Source of the DNA: an uncultured Hyphomicrobiales bacterium
Lineage (GTDB): Bacteria; Pseudomonadota; Alphaproteobacteria; Rhizobiales; Beijerinckiaceae
DNA length: 64,000 bases
Reading direction: 5' to 3'
Assembly: GCA_903847605.1 (NCBI GenBank)
Contig: CAINED010000013.1
Span: 124,001 to 188,000, forward strand
Shown: one piece after another, positions 54,531 through 64,000 of the stretch
Layout of the letters: each line of letters begins with the position of its first letter
How positions within the stretch are numbered: position 1 is the first letter of the stretch
The notes under the pieces: model-generated
Databases searched by the model: none
What the model was told of the DNA's origin: nothing
Seen by the model: the letters and a program-made list of their open reading frames with translations, nothing else
Made by a program: the position numbers and the translations under genes

Positions 54531-55657
54531 CGATTTTTGTCGCTGCAGCATGTCGCACATCTGTTGCGCCTAATGGCGGCGACTTTGCCAGACTGGAGGT
54601 TGCAAGGCTGGGCAGCGAAGTCATTCGGGCCCTGCTGACGCAAACGCCTTTATCGCCGGATGTTCGGCTTGAGGTCATCATGGGCAATGCCCTCTATGGC
54701 GGCGGCAATCCGGCGCGGGTAGCTATGTTGATGGCCGGCCTCGATATCGCAATTCCAGCAGCAACGATCGATACGCAATGCTGCAGCGGCCTCGACGCGA
54801 TTGCATGGGGCGCTTCGCGCATCGCGAGCGGTCAGGCCGACGCTGTCATCGCAGGCGGTCTCGAAAGTTACAGCCGCGCGCCCTTGCGCTACAAGCGACC
54901 CGCGTCATCCGGCGACAGCCCACAGTTTTATGCGCGGCCCCCCTTCACGCCCTGGCTCGACCGGGATCCCGATCTCATCGCTTCTGCTGCATCTCTGGCA
55001 TATCAGCGCAACATCACACGCGAGCAGCAGGATGTCTTTGCTGTCGATAGCCATCGAAAGGCGCTGGAGGCAAACTGGCACGAAGACGAGATCGCCCCGG
55101 TTTGCGGGATTGAAACAGACACGTTTTCTCGCCGCCTCAGTCCCGCTTTATGCGCGCGCTTGCCATCGCTCGCAGGTCGCAGTCCGCACGAACTGACAGC
55201 GGCAACGATCGCGGTCGAAGCCGATGCAGCGGCGGCTGTATTGCTCGTGAGCGAGAAACTGTTATCGCGCCTCAAACCAAAACATGTGCCGATGCAGCTC
55301 TCCGGCTCCGTATCGCGCGGTTTCGACCCTGAGCAGCCGGCGCTGGCTGCCACGAGCGCGGCTGCCCCGCTCCTTCGTTCAATGCAGATAGCGGCTTCGG
55401 ACATTTCAGTCGTAGAAATCATGGAAGCCTTCGCCGTACAGGCCATGACCTTCATCGACGATCTCAACTTCGATGCTTCCGTGATCAATCGCAGCGGCGG
55501 CGCGCTTGCGCGCGGCCATCCTATTGGCGCCTCGGGTGCGATCCTTGCCGTTCGGCTCTTCTACGAATTGCAGAAAGAAAACCGGGGTGCAAAAGGACTT
55601 GCCGCAATTGCTGCAGCCGGCGGACTCGGGAGCGCGCTCCTCATGGAACGCGCCTGA
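54527..55657 (+). CDS. Thiolase-like protein lacking the second active-site cysteine
   Basis: A 376-aa thiolase-fold protein. The acylated cysteine is present in IDTQCCSGLDAI (near residue 86) and the active-site histidine in GGALARGHPIGASGA. The usual NEAFA reads MEAFA, and the C-terminal CxGGG, which carries the acid/base cysteine in degradative and biosynthetic thiolases, reads AAAGGLGSA. It may therefore not catalyse normal Claisen cleavage. It is the last gene of the biotin operon and ends directly against the convergent crotonase gene. Confidence 0.9.
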   Translation: MTIFVAAACRTSVAPNGGDFARLEVARLGSEVIRALLTQTPLSPDVRLEVIMGNALYGGGNPARVAMLMAGLDIAIPAATIDTQCCSGLDAIAWGASRIASGQADAVIAGGLESYSRAPLRYKRPASSGDSPQFYARPPFTPWLDRDPDLIASAASLAYQRNITREQQDVFAVDSHRKALEANWHEDEIAPVCGIETDTFSRRLSPALCARLPSLAGRSPHELTAATIAVEADAAAAVLLVSEKLLSRLKPKHVPMQLSGSVSRGFDPEQPALAATSAAAPLLRSMQIAASDISVVEIMEAFAVQAMTFIDDLNFDASVINRSGGALARGHPIGASGAILAVRLFYELQKENRGAKGLAAIAAAGGLGSALLMERA

Positions 55658-56452
55658 CTATTTCCCCGTAAAGACCGGCTTGCGCTTTTCGGCGAAGGCG
55701 CGACGGCCTTCCTTGAAATCCTCGCTCGTCATGCAGGCTGCCGCGACCGCTTCGCAAGCTGCGATGTCGCGGGCGCTTTCATCCTTCATGAGTTCGTCGA
55801 TCACCACCTTCGCAGCGCGCATGGATAGCGGCGCGTTTTCGCAAATGTTTGCGGCAAGTTTTCGCACGGAGTTCTCAAGCTCCGCGCGTGGAACGACCTG
55901 ATTGACAAGGCCGATGCGCAAGGCTTCCGCCGCGCCAAAGCGGCCTGCCGAAAACATGATTTCCTTCGCCTTTGCGGGTCCTACAAGATCAATCAGCTTT
56001 CGCAGACCATACATCGGATAGGCAACGCCGAGCCGGCCAGCCGGAATTCCGAACTGCGCGTCATCGGAGGCGATGCGGATGTCCACCGCCATGGCCGTCA
56101 GCAATCCGCCGCCAAGGCAGTAGCCGTGGATCATCGCGATGATCGGCTTGGAATAATGGTCGTAGCGCTGACGCAGTTCGTCGGAGATGTTCGACTGCTG
56201 GCGGCGTTGCTCCTCGCCTTTCTCGCCCTTGTCGAACTGATTGATGTCGGCGCCGGATATGAAGGCATGATCGCCCGCGCCCCTGAGAATGACGACGCGC
56301 ACGCGCTCGTCCTTCTCGAACGCGTCGAGAATTTCGAGCGCCGCGGCGCGCATCTCGTGCGACAAGGCATTGCGCTTTTCAGGATTGTTGAAGGTCATCC
56401 AGCCGATGTGACCATCGACCTCGGCAAGCATCTTGTCTGTCGAGACTTTCAT
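55658..56452 (-). CDS. Crotonase-fold protein without the usual catalytic glutamates
   Basis: A 264-aa member of the enoyl-CoA hydratase/isomerase family with NPEKRNAL, the oxyanion glycine segments FISGADINQFD and GYCLGGG, and VVIDELMK near the end. At the two places where rat crotonase has Glu144 and Glu164 it has Leu118 (GGGLLTA) and Ala138 (FGIPAGRLG). Simple hydration by the classical mechanism is therefore unlikely; decarboxylase or hydrolase activity is possible. It lies 27 nt behind the CoA-transferase gene. Confidence 0.9.
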   Translation of the reverse strand: MKVSTDKMLAEVDGHIGWMTFNNPEKRNALSHEMRAAALEILDAFEKDERVRVVILRGAGDHAFISGADINQFDKGEKGEEQRRQQSNISDELRQRYDHYSKPIIAMIHGYCLGGGLLTAMAVDIRIASDDAQFGIPAGRLGVAYPMYGLRKLIDLVGPAKAKEIMFSAGRFGAAEALRIGLVNQVVPRAELENSVRKLAANICENAPLSMRAAKVVIDELMKDESARDIAACEAVAAACMTSEDFKEGRRAFAEKRKPVFTGK

Positions 56453-56479
56453 TGAGCGCTCCAGTCGGCCGGGCGACGA

Positions 56480-57667
56480 TCAAACGACCTTTTCGGCATG
56501 CAGTTTTTGAATTGCAGCCTCGTCGTAACCGAGATCGCGCAGGATTGCGTCCGTATGCTCGCCGGCATCCGGCGTGATGCTGCGCATGCGCCAGGGCGTA
56601 CGCGACATGTGAATGGGCTGGCCGACGATGGCGCGCTCGCCCTTTTCGGGATGCGCCATCGCCTGACGGATACCGAGGTGTTTTACTTGCGGGTCGTCCC
56701 ACATCTGATCAATCTTGTAGATCGGACCGCAGGGAATGCCGGCCTTGTTGATGAGATCCACCCATTCGGCCGTGGTCTTGGTGCGGAAGACCTCGTCGTA
56801 GTCTGCGTTGAGTTGAACGCGATTTTTCACCCGCAGTTCAGCCGTCGCATATTCGGGTTTCGACATCAGGTGGGTTGCGCCGATGGCCTCGCACACGCGC
56901 TTCCAGCCGGCATCGCCACCCGCGCCGATATTCACATAGCCGTCTTTGGTTTCGTAAGCGCCTGTAGGCATGGACTTCGGGTGATTGTTGCCGGCCTGTC
57001 CGGGCACATAGCCATCAAAGATCCAGGCAGCGGCCTGAAAGTCCATGACCGTGATGAGCGATTCGAGCAGCGACGTGTGTATCCATTGACCCCGGCCGGA
57101 AGTCTCGCGCTCGAGCAATGCCATCATGATGCCGATGGTGGCAAAAAGTCCCGCGCTCATGTCGCCGACCGCTGCGCCGGCTCGCATCGGACCCTTGCCG
57201 GGCTCTCCGGTCACCGACATCAGCCCGCTCATGCCCTGCGCGATCTGATCGACGCCGGGACGGTTGGCATAGGGGCCATCCTGTCCGAAGCCGGAGATAC
57301 TTGCGTAAACGATGCGCGGATTGATGAAGCTGACAGCCTCGTAGTCGATGCCAAGACGAGTCTTCACATCCGGCCGATAGTTTTCGACGATCACGTCGGC
57401 AGTCGCCGCCAGCTGCATGAAGATTTTCTTGCCGGCAGGACTTTTGAGATCGAGCTTGATGCTGCGCTTGTTGCGATGAAGATTCTGAAAGTCGCCCTTG
57501 TCGCGGCCATCGGAAAAGCCGTCGCCCTTGTCGTCGGGGATCTCGATCTTGATGCAGTCCGCGCCCCAGTCGGCAAGCTGGCGCACGCAGGCGGGGCCTG
57601 CGCGAACACGGCTCAGATCGAGTACCTTGAAACGGGCCAGCGGCAGGCCTTCGCGATTTCCGGTCAT
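56480..57667 (-). CDS. CaiB/BaiF-type (class III) CoA-transferase
   Basis: A 395-aa CoA-transferase of family III: LPLARFKVLDLSRVRAGPACVRQLADWGADCIKIE at the start, NRNKRSIKLDLKSP-like RNKRSIKLDLKS, the VENYRPDV segment and the catalytic Asp in AAVGDMSAGLFAT. These enzymes move CoA between organic acids in degradation of compounds such as carnitine, bile acids or dicarboxylic acids. It is the middle gene of a minus-strand trio, 9 nt behind the core-MetE gene. Confidence 0.94.
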   Translation of the reverse strand: MTGNREGLPLARFKVLDLSRVRAGPACVRQLADWGADCIKIEIPDDKGDGFSDGRDKGDFQNLHRNKRSIKLDLKSPAGKKIFMQLAATADVIVENYRPDVKTRLGIDYEAVSFINPRIVYASISGFGQDGPYANRPGVDQIAQGMSGLMSVTGEPGKGPMRAGAAVGDMSAGLFATIGIMMALLERETSGRGQWIHTSLLESLITVMDFQAAAWIFDGYVPGQAGNNHPKSMPTGAYETKDGYVNIGAGGDAGWKRVCEAIGATHLMSKPEYATAELRVKNRVQLNADYDEVFRTKTTAEWVDLINKAGIPCGPIYKIDQMWDDPQVKHLGIRQAMAHPEKGERAIVGQPIHMSRTPWRMRSITPDAGEHTDAILRDLGYDEAAIQKLHAEKVV

Positions 57668-57676
57668 GTCTGTCTC

Positions 57677-58702
57677 TCAGCCCTGCAGTTCCTTGCGCAC
57701 CATTTTCACGCCTTCGACCATCGAACACAATTTTCCGAAAGCGACATCGCGCGGCAGATATTTCATGCCGCAGTCCGGCGCGATGACGAGTCGTTCCGGC
57801 GATACATAGGGAAAGACGCGGCGGATGCGATCGGCAACCGCCTGCGGCGTCTCAACGCTGTTATCACCGAGATTGATGACCCCGAGCACGATGGTTTTTG
57901 ACGGAAGCTGCTTGAGCACTTCGAAATCGATGACGGGTTGCGCGGTCTCGATGGAGATCTGGTCCGCGTTGCAAGCCTCCAATTCCGGCAGGAAGGAATA
58001 GCCGGCAGGCTTGTTCTTGATCAGCGCGGCATAGCCGAAGCAGACGTGAACCGCCGTCGTTCCCTTGACGCCTTCAAGCGCGCGGTTGATGGCCTTCACG
58101 GCATAGGCGCGCGCCTGATCCGGACGCGCCTGCATATAGGGCTCGTCGATCTGCACGACATCGGCGCCGGCGGCAAAGAGGTCCTTGATTTCCTCATTCA
58201 CGGCAGCGGCATAGTCCATCGCGACGGCGACTTCGTCGTTGTAGAAGAAATCCTTGGCCTGAATCGACATCGTGAACGGGCCGGGCACGGTAATCTTGAT
58301 TTTATGGTCGGTGTGCTTGCGCAGGAATTCGACATCGCGCACTTCCACCGAATGCTTGCGCCTGATCTTGCCGATCACGCGCGGCACCATATCGGGCTTG
58401 CCGCTGCGGCTAGGCACGATGGCCGGATTTTCGGCGTCGACGCCTTCGAGCGCCGTTGCGAAACGGTTTGAGTAGCTCTCGCGGCGGATTTCGCCGTCGG
58501 TGACGATGTCGATGCCTGCGGCTTCCTGGTCGCGGATCGCGACGATTGTCGCATCGTTTTGCGCCTGTTCGAGCCATTCGGCGCCGACGCGCCACAGTTC
58601 CGCGGCGCGGATGCGCGGCGGCGCACGCAGGCCGAGCTTTTCGCGGTCAATAAGCCAGTCCGGCTGCGGATAGGACCCGACAAGCGTCGTGGGCAGCAGC
58701 AT
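57677..58702 (-). CDS. Core-MetE-type (cobalamin-independent) methyltransferase-like protein
   Basis: A 341-aa protein resembling the C-terminal barrel of MetE. Zinc ligands are visible in AVHVCFGYA (His and Cys) and in IAPDCGMKYL (Cys), and the start LLPTTLVGSYPQPDWL is family-typical. Without the N-terminal MetE domain such proteins use other methyl donors or thiols; the group includes methionine synthases and coenzyme M alkyltransferases. ATG 58702 has a G-rich site upstream. Its place before two CoA-handling genes suggests a catabolic rather than a purely biosynthetic job. Confidence 0.87.
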   Translation of the reverse strand: MLLPTTLVGSYPQPDWLIDREKLGLRAPPRIRAAELWRVGAEWLEQAQNDATIVAIRDQEAAGIDIVTDGEIRRESYSNRFATALEGVDAENPAIVPSRSGKPDMVPRVIGKIRRKHSVEVRDVEFLRKHTDHKIKITVPGPFTMSIQAKDFFYNDEVAVAMDYAAAVNEEIKDLFAAGADVVQIDEPYMQARPDQARAYAVKAINRALEGVKGTTAVHVCFGYAALIKNKPAGYSFLPELEACNADQISIETAQPVIDFEVLKQLPSKTIVLGVINLGDNSVETPQAVADRIRRVFPYVSPERLVIAPDCGMKYLPRDVAFGKLCSMVEGVKMVRKELQG

Positions 58703-58787
58703 CAATTCCCCCCGAATTTTCGTGGCGCGCGGGCGCGTTTGCTTCGCTTCGATCTTTCCCCGAATTTCAGGCCGGTTGCAACTGCGC

Positions 58788-59834
58788 TCACTTGTAGATG
58801 CGGGTTGCCTCGCGCAGGCCCTCTTCCTGTTTCGACTGGTCCGTCGTGCCCATCAATTTGGGATTCGCGATCTCGCGCAATTCGGCCGGCACCTTGTCCC
58901 CGAGACCTTCGCGAACAAAACCATGACCACCGCGCGCCCAGATCAGTTGCGCTTCTTCGCTCATGGCGAAATCAACGTAGAGGCGCGCCGCATTGGGATG
59001 CGGCGGGTTGCGCATCATCACGTTGCCATAGAGGACATAAGGCGCGCCTTCATCGAGTATGACGGCCTTCACCGGCAGACCCTTGAGGTTGTTGATGTCC
59101 GAGAGGATGAAGGGCGAATAGATTGCATACTCGCCACGGGCGACGCGGCGCTGCGCCTCGCGCTGGTTGCGCGTGAAGCTGAGCGACTGCTGCGCCATCG
59201 ACTGGTGATATTTTTCGCCGAGGGACGGATTGAAAAACGTCACGAAGAAATAGAGGTAGCCGCCGCCGATGGCGCGGGTGTCGTCGCTGAGAATGCGGCC
59301 TTTCCAGCGCGGGTTGGCGAGATCGCCCCAGCTCCTGGGCATTTCCTCGGGCTTCACCATCGCGGTATTCACCAGCAGGCCGTAGTTGAGAATCATCACC
59401 GGCGCGAAAAGGCCGTCGTCGGCGAAATCCTTTTTCAGTCCTGCTGCATTGGGACTAACGGGCCGGCGCGCAAAAACCTTGTCCTCGTTGTCGATCACGA
59501 CGGCCTGCCCCGACGAGGTGAAGGTGACATCGGCAGTATTGCGTCCGGCGGAATATTCGACGCGCGTGCGTTCGCGCAGTTCGCTCGCCCTTGCTTCGAG
59601 CCGCTCGACCTGAATTCCGAAGCGTGCAGTAAAGGCATCGCCCATCGCCTTGAGCAGGGGATTGCCGACATGGGCGGAATAGACGACGACCTTGCCTTCC
59701 TTCTTGGCGGCGGCGGTCACCTCGTCCGAAGATTGCGCTTGTACAAAGGTCGCGCAGGAAAAAGAAGCGGTCAGCGACGCGAAGGCAACGACAAGGGCGC
59801 GACGCCGCGCGCACGAATCCGATTTCACCGCCAT
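58788..59834 (-). CDS. ABC-type extracellular solute-binding protein (family 1)
   Basis: A 348-aa periplasmic protein with a long signal peptide (after CARRR, hydrophobic to about residue 34, cleavage near VQAQS). The mature part VTAAAKKEGKVVVYSAHVGNPLLKAM and RYNTADVTFTS-like AGRNTADVTFTSSG are like binding proteins for ferric iron or small organic phosphonates/acids. ATG 59834 has GGAGGA seven bases upstream. No permease or ATPase is adjacent. It lies 85 nt before the core-MetE gene and could be its operon leader. Confidence 0.87.
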   Translation of the reverse strand: MAVKSDSCARRRALVVAFASLTASFSCATFVQAQSSDEVTAAAKKEGKVVVYSAHVGNPLLKAMGDAFTARFGIQVERLEARASELRERTRVEYSAGRNTADVTFTSSGQAVVIDNEDKVFARRPVSPNAAGLKKDFADDGLFAPVMILNYGLLVNTAMVKPEEMPRSWGDLANPRWKGRILSDDTRAIGGGYLYFFVTFFNPSLGEKYHQSMAQQSLSFTRNQREAQRRVARGEYAIYSPFILSDINNLKGLPVKAVILDEGAPYVLYGNVMMRNPPHPNAARLYVDFAMSEEAQLIWARGGHGFVREGLGDKVPAELREIANPKLMGTTDQSKQEEGLREATRIYK

Positions 59835-59861
59835 CGCTTCCTCCACTTTCGCGCTGGACTG

Positions 59862-62345
<2,484 letters not shown>

Positions 62346-62546
62346 CTAAAAAAACAGGCTGTAGGCAGGCGCGATTCGTTGCCTGAGTTCATAGCGCACG
62401 AAAGGCAGAATTGCACGAAAAACAAGCGCTTTTGCGGCATTTAAAATGTGGAATCGAGGTTGCCGGAAAGGCCCGTTTAGGGGCTTGCCAAAGGTTATCT
62501 TCCGTCTCCTGCCAAAGCATGAGGAAAAGCCCGCCGTCAGCCGAGC

Positions 62547-63713
62547 TCAACCATGCTCGATCCGCCCCGGCGTGACGTGGAGGAAATCCGCTTCGGCAGG
62601 CATTTCGGCGAAGGCGCTGCGATCCGCGCCGGTCATCCACACCTGCGACCCAAGCTCGGCCAGGCGCTCGTAGAGCGCTACGCGGCGACGCGGGTCGAAA
62701 TGAGCTGAAACTTCGTCGAGCAACACAATGGGGACGATGCCGGTCATGGTCGCCACCAGGCGCGCATGCGCGAGTACGAGGCCAACGAGAAGAGCTTTCT
62801 GCTCGCCGGTCGAGCAGCGCGAAGCTTCGAGATCCTTTGGGCCGTGGCTGATCGCGAGATCGCTGGCTTGCGGGCCGACGAGCGTGCGGCCCGCCGCGGC
62901 GTCACGGGGACGCTGCTCCATGAGCAGGCGGCGATAGGCGTCCTCCGCGTCGAGGGCGGAATATTGCTCGATGAGGCGGTCGATCTCACCCACCAGAGAA
63001 ATCCGCGCCCACGGAAACGGCGAGGCCTCGTCGCTGGCAGCTTCCATGAGAGCCGCCAGCCGGGCGACGGTCTCTTGTCGCGCTGCCGCAACGGCGATGC
63101 CGAGTTCCGCAACCTCGCGCTCGGCGGCATCGAGCCAGAGACGGTCGCGAGAGCCGTTTTCCAGAAGCCTGTTGCGATTGCGCAGGGCGCGCTCCAGCGC
63201 ATTCACCCTCGCGCCATGCTCGGCGTCGATGGCCAGAACAAGCCGGTCGAGGAAACGGCGGCGATCGCCGGGCGCGCCCGAGAATAGCCCGTCCATTGCC
63301 GGCGTGAGCCAGACAATGCGTAAATGATCGGCGAAGGCCCGGACCGAGCCGACCGGCTCGCGATCGACGCGGCATCTGCGTACGAGTCCGCCCTCAGGCG
63401 AAGGCTCAAGCCCGGTCCCAAGCTGGACAGATTCGGTGAAGGCCGAGACCTCGGCCGAAACCGCAAAGCCGGGCGCGCGCTCGCGGATGCATTCCTGCAA
63501 TTCCGCCCGGCGCAGCCCGCGCCCGGGCGAGAGCAGGGAAATCGCCTCGAGAACATTGGTTTTCCCGGCGCCATTCTCTCCATGCAGGACCACCATGGCG
63601 GCGCCGGTGCGAAGATCGAGATGGCCGTAGGAACGGAACTGCGACAGCTGCAGCCGGCGGATGGCCGGACCGGTTGACGGGTCAGCAACGGGCGCAGGGG
63701 AAGCGGAAGGCAT
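62547..63713 (-). CDS. recF: DNA replication and repair protein RecF
   Basis: RecF is an SMC-like ATPase that loads RecA at gapped DNA. The 388-aa protein has Walker A HGENGAGKTN, signature STGEQKALL and Walker B VLLDEVSAHFD; the sequence between is coiled and arginine-rich as usual. The N-terminus MPSASPAPVADPSTGPAIRR is a few residues longer than in many homologues. No dnaN gene precedes it; instead a divergent small gene starts 186 bp away. Confidence 0.96.
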   Translation of the reverse strand: MPSASPAPVADPSTGPAIRRLQLSQFRSYGHLDLRTGAAMVVLHGENGAGKTNVLEAISLLSPGRGLRRAELQECIRERAPGFAVSAEVSAFTESVQLGTGLEPSPEGGLVRRCRVDREPVGSVRAFADHLRIVWLTPAMDGLFSGAPGDRRRFLDRLVLAIDAEHGARVNALERALRNRNRLLENGSRDRLWLDAAEREVAELGIAVAAARQETVARLAALMEAASDEASPFPWARISLVGEIDRLIEQYSALDAEDAYRRLLMEQRPRDAAAGRTLVGPQASDLAISHGPKDLEASRCSTGEQKALLVGLVLAHARLVATMTGIVPIVLLDEVSAHFDPRRRVALYERLAELGSQVWMTGADRSAFAEMPAEADFLHVTPGRIEHG

Positions 63714-63759
63714 TTGCGCCTTTTGCCACGAACCGGCGATTCACGGTGCAAAAAGAATC

Positions 63760-63849
63760 GTGGGCAATAGTGGGATTTATGTAATATCTCTGCCCACAAT
63801 CTATATGGGATATATTCTCGTTGACAGAATTGGCGGACAGGCGGATTTT
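63760..63849 (+). promoter_or_regulatory. Control region between recF and the last gene
   Basis: The 186-bp divergent gap is clearly A+T-rich. It contains GTGGGCA (63760-63766) and TGCCCAC (63791-63797) as an inverted repeat 24 bp apart, and TATAT-GGG-ATATA (63803-63815). A TTGACA hexamer (63821-63826) with GATTTT 17 bp downstream is a candidate promoter for the plus-strand gene. Confidence 0.45.
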
Positions 63850-63899
63850 TCCAGCAAACGCAATCCAGCCGGATGGATGCCTCCAGGGAGGATCGGACC

Positions 63900-64000
63900 A
63901 TGAGCGCAGAAGTTCTTCTTTCGGAAATCAGCGATTTCTGTCGGGCAGTCGGCCTTGCCGAATCGACGTTCGGCCGTGCGGCTATCAACGACGGCAAACT
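63900..64000 (+). CDS. Start of a small probable DNA-binding protein (partial)
   Basis: An open frame begins at ATG 63900, with AGGGAGGA about 8 nt upstream, and runs off the window after 33 codons. It reads MSAEVLLSEISDFCRAVGL followed by AESTFGRAAINDGKL, a helix-turn-helix-like stretch (AESTFGRAAINDGK) as found in small Rhizobiales proteins of unknown role. The strong ribosome-binding site and the promoter-like region support a real gene. Nothing can be said of the rest. Confidence 0.65.
   Translation, partial: MSAEVLLSEISDFCRAVGLAESTFGRAAINDGK

Overview
The window is chromosomal DNA of an alphaproteobacterium, most likely of the Hyphomicrobiales (Rhizobiales). The evidence is gene order and family content: hisB-hisH-hisA-hisF-hisE next to hslV-hslU; the block nfu-tsaB-rimI-miaB-phoH-ybeY-corC-lnt-regulator-metK-trmB; mutM-ubiE-ubiB-coaBC-dut near rpsT-dnaA; a RegB/RegA redox pair; an intracellular PHB depolymerase; MmcB; and a BioMNY biotin importer. 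The genus cannot be fixed from the sequence alone. I found no insertion sequence, prophage, CRISPR array, tRNA or rRNA gene.

Layout. 1-3470 (minus): histidine operon, with a DUF2628 membrane protein between hisB and hisH. 3625-8751 (plus): hslV, an acetyltransferase, hslU, trpS, a universal stress protein and an ATP-grasp protein. 8728-9826 (minus): a sterol-desaturase-like membrane protein and a tiny exported protein. 9994-20361 (plus): iron-sulfur scaffold, tRNA and ribosome modification, YbeY/PhoH, Lnt, a PraR-like regulator, metK with a structured leader, and trmB. 20385-23009 (minus): YgjP-like peptidase, a small secreted protein and PhaZ. 23183-25190 (plus): RegB/RegA. 25257-29832 (minus): cobalamin riboswitch, btuB, btuC, btuD, mmcB, with btuF divergent. 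30795-33055 (plus): an aminotransferase and a PotF-like binding protein. 33116-41714 (minus): dnaA, a ~1 kb nearly gene-free gap, rpsT, cysK, an Rrf2 regulator, dut, coaBC, ubiB, ubiE. 41811-50265: mutM, typA, a TAXI-type binding protein, argG, a PAP2 phosphatase, a MoeB/ThiF enzyme, RidA and a DUF1993 protein. 50441-55657 (plus): a six-gene, translationally coupled operon of aldolase, bioM, bioN, bioY, an acyl-CoA ligase and a thiolase-like protein. 55658-59834 (minus): crotonase, CaiB-type CoA-transferase, a core-MetE-like methyltransferase and a solute-binding protein. 59862-63713 (minus): gyrB and recF. 63900 onward (plus): the start of a small probable regulator.

Most of the window is ordinary housekeeping DNA. 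The places that deserve a second look are: (1) the biotin importer operon that also carries an acyl-CoA ligase and a thiolase lacking its second catalytic cysteine; (2) the convergent CoA operon whose crotonase lacks both usual catalytic glutamates and which includes a core-MetE protein; (3) the dnaA upstream region, with four GANTC sites in 75 bp, three of them inside an inverted repeat; (4) a possible frameshifted small cysteine-rich gene in the dnaA-rpsT gap; (5) the metK leader, where a long hairpin buries the Shine-Dalgarno sequence; (6) the riboswitch-controlled B12 operon that extends into the DNA repair gene mmcB; and (7) an Rrf2 regulator without iron-sulfur cysteines beside cysK.
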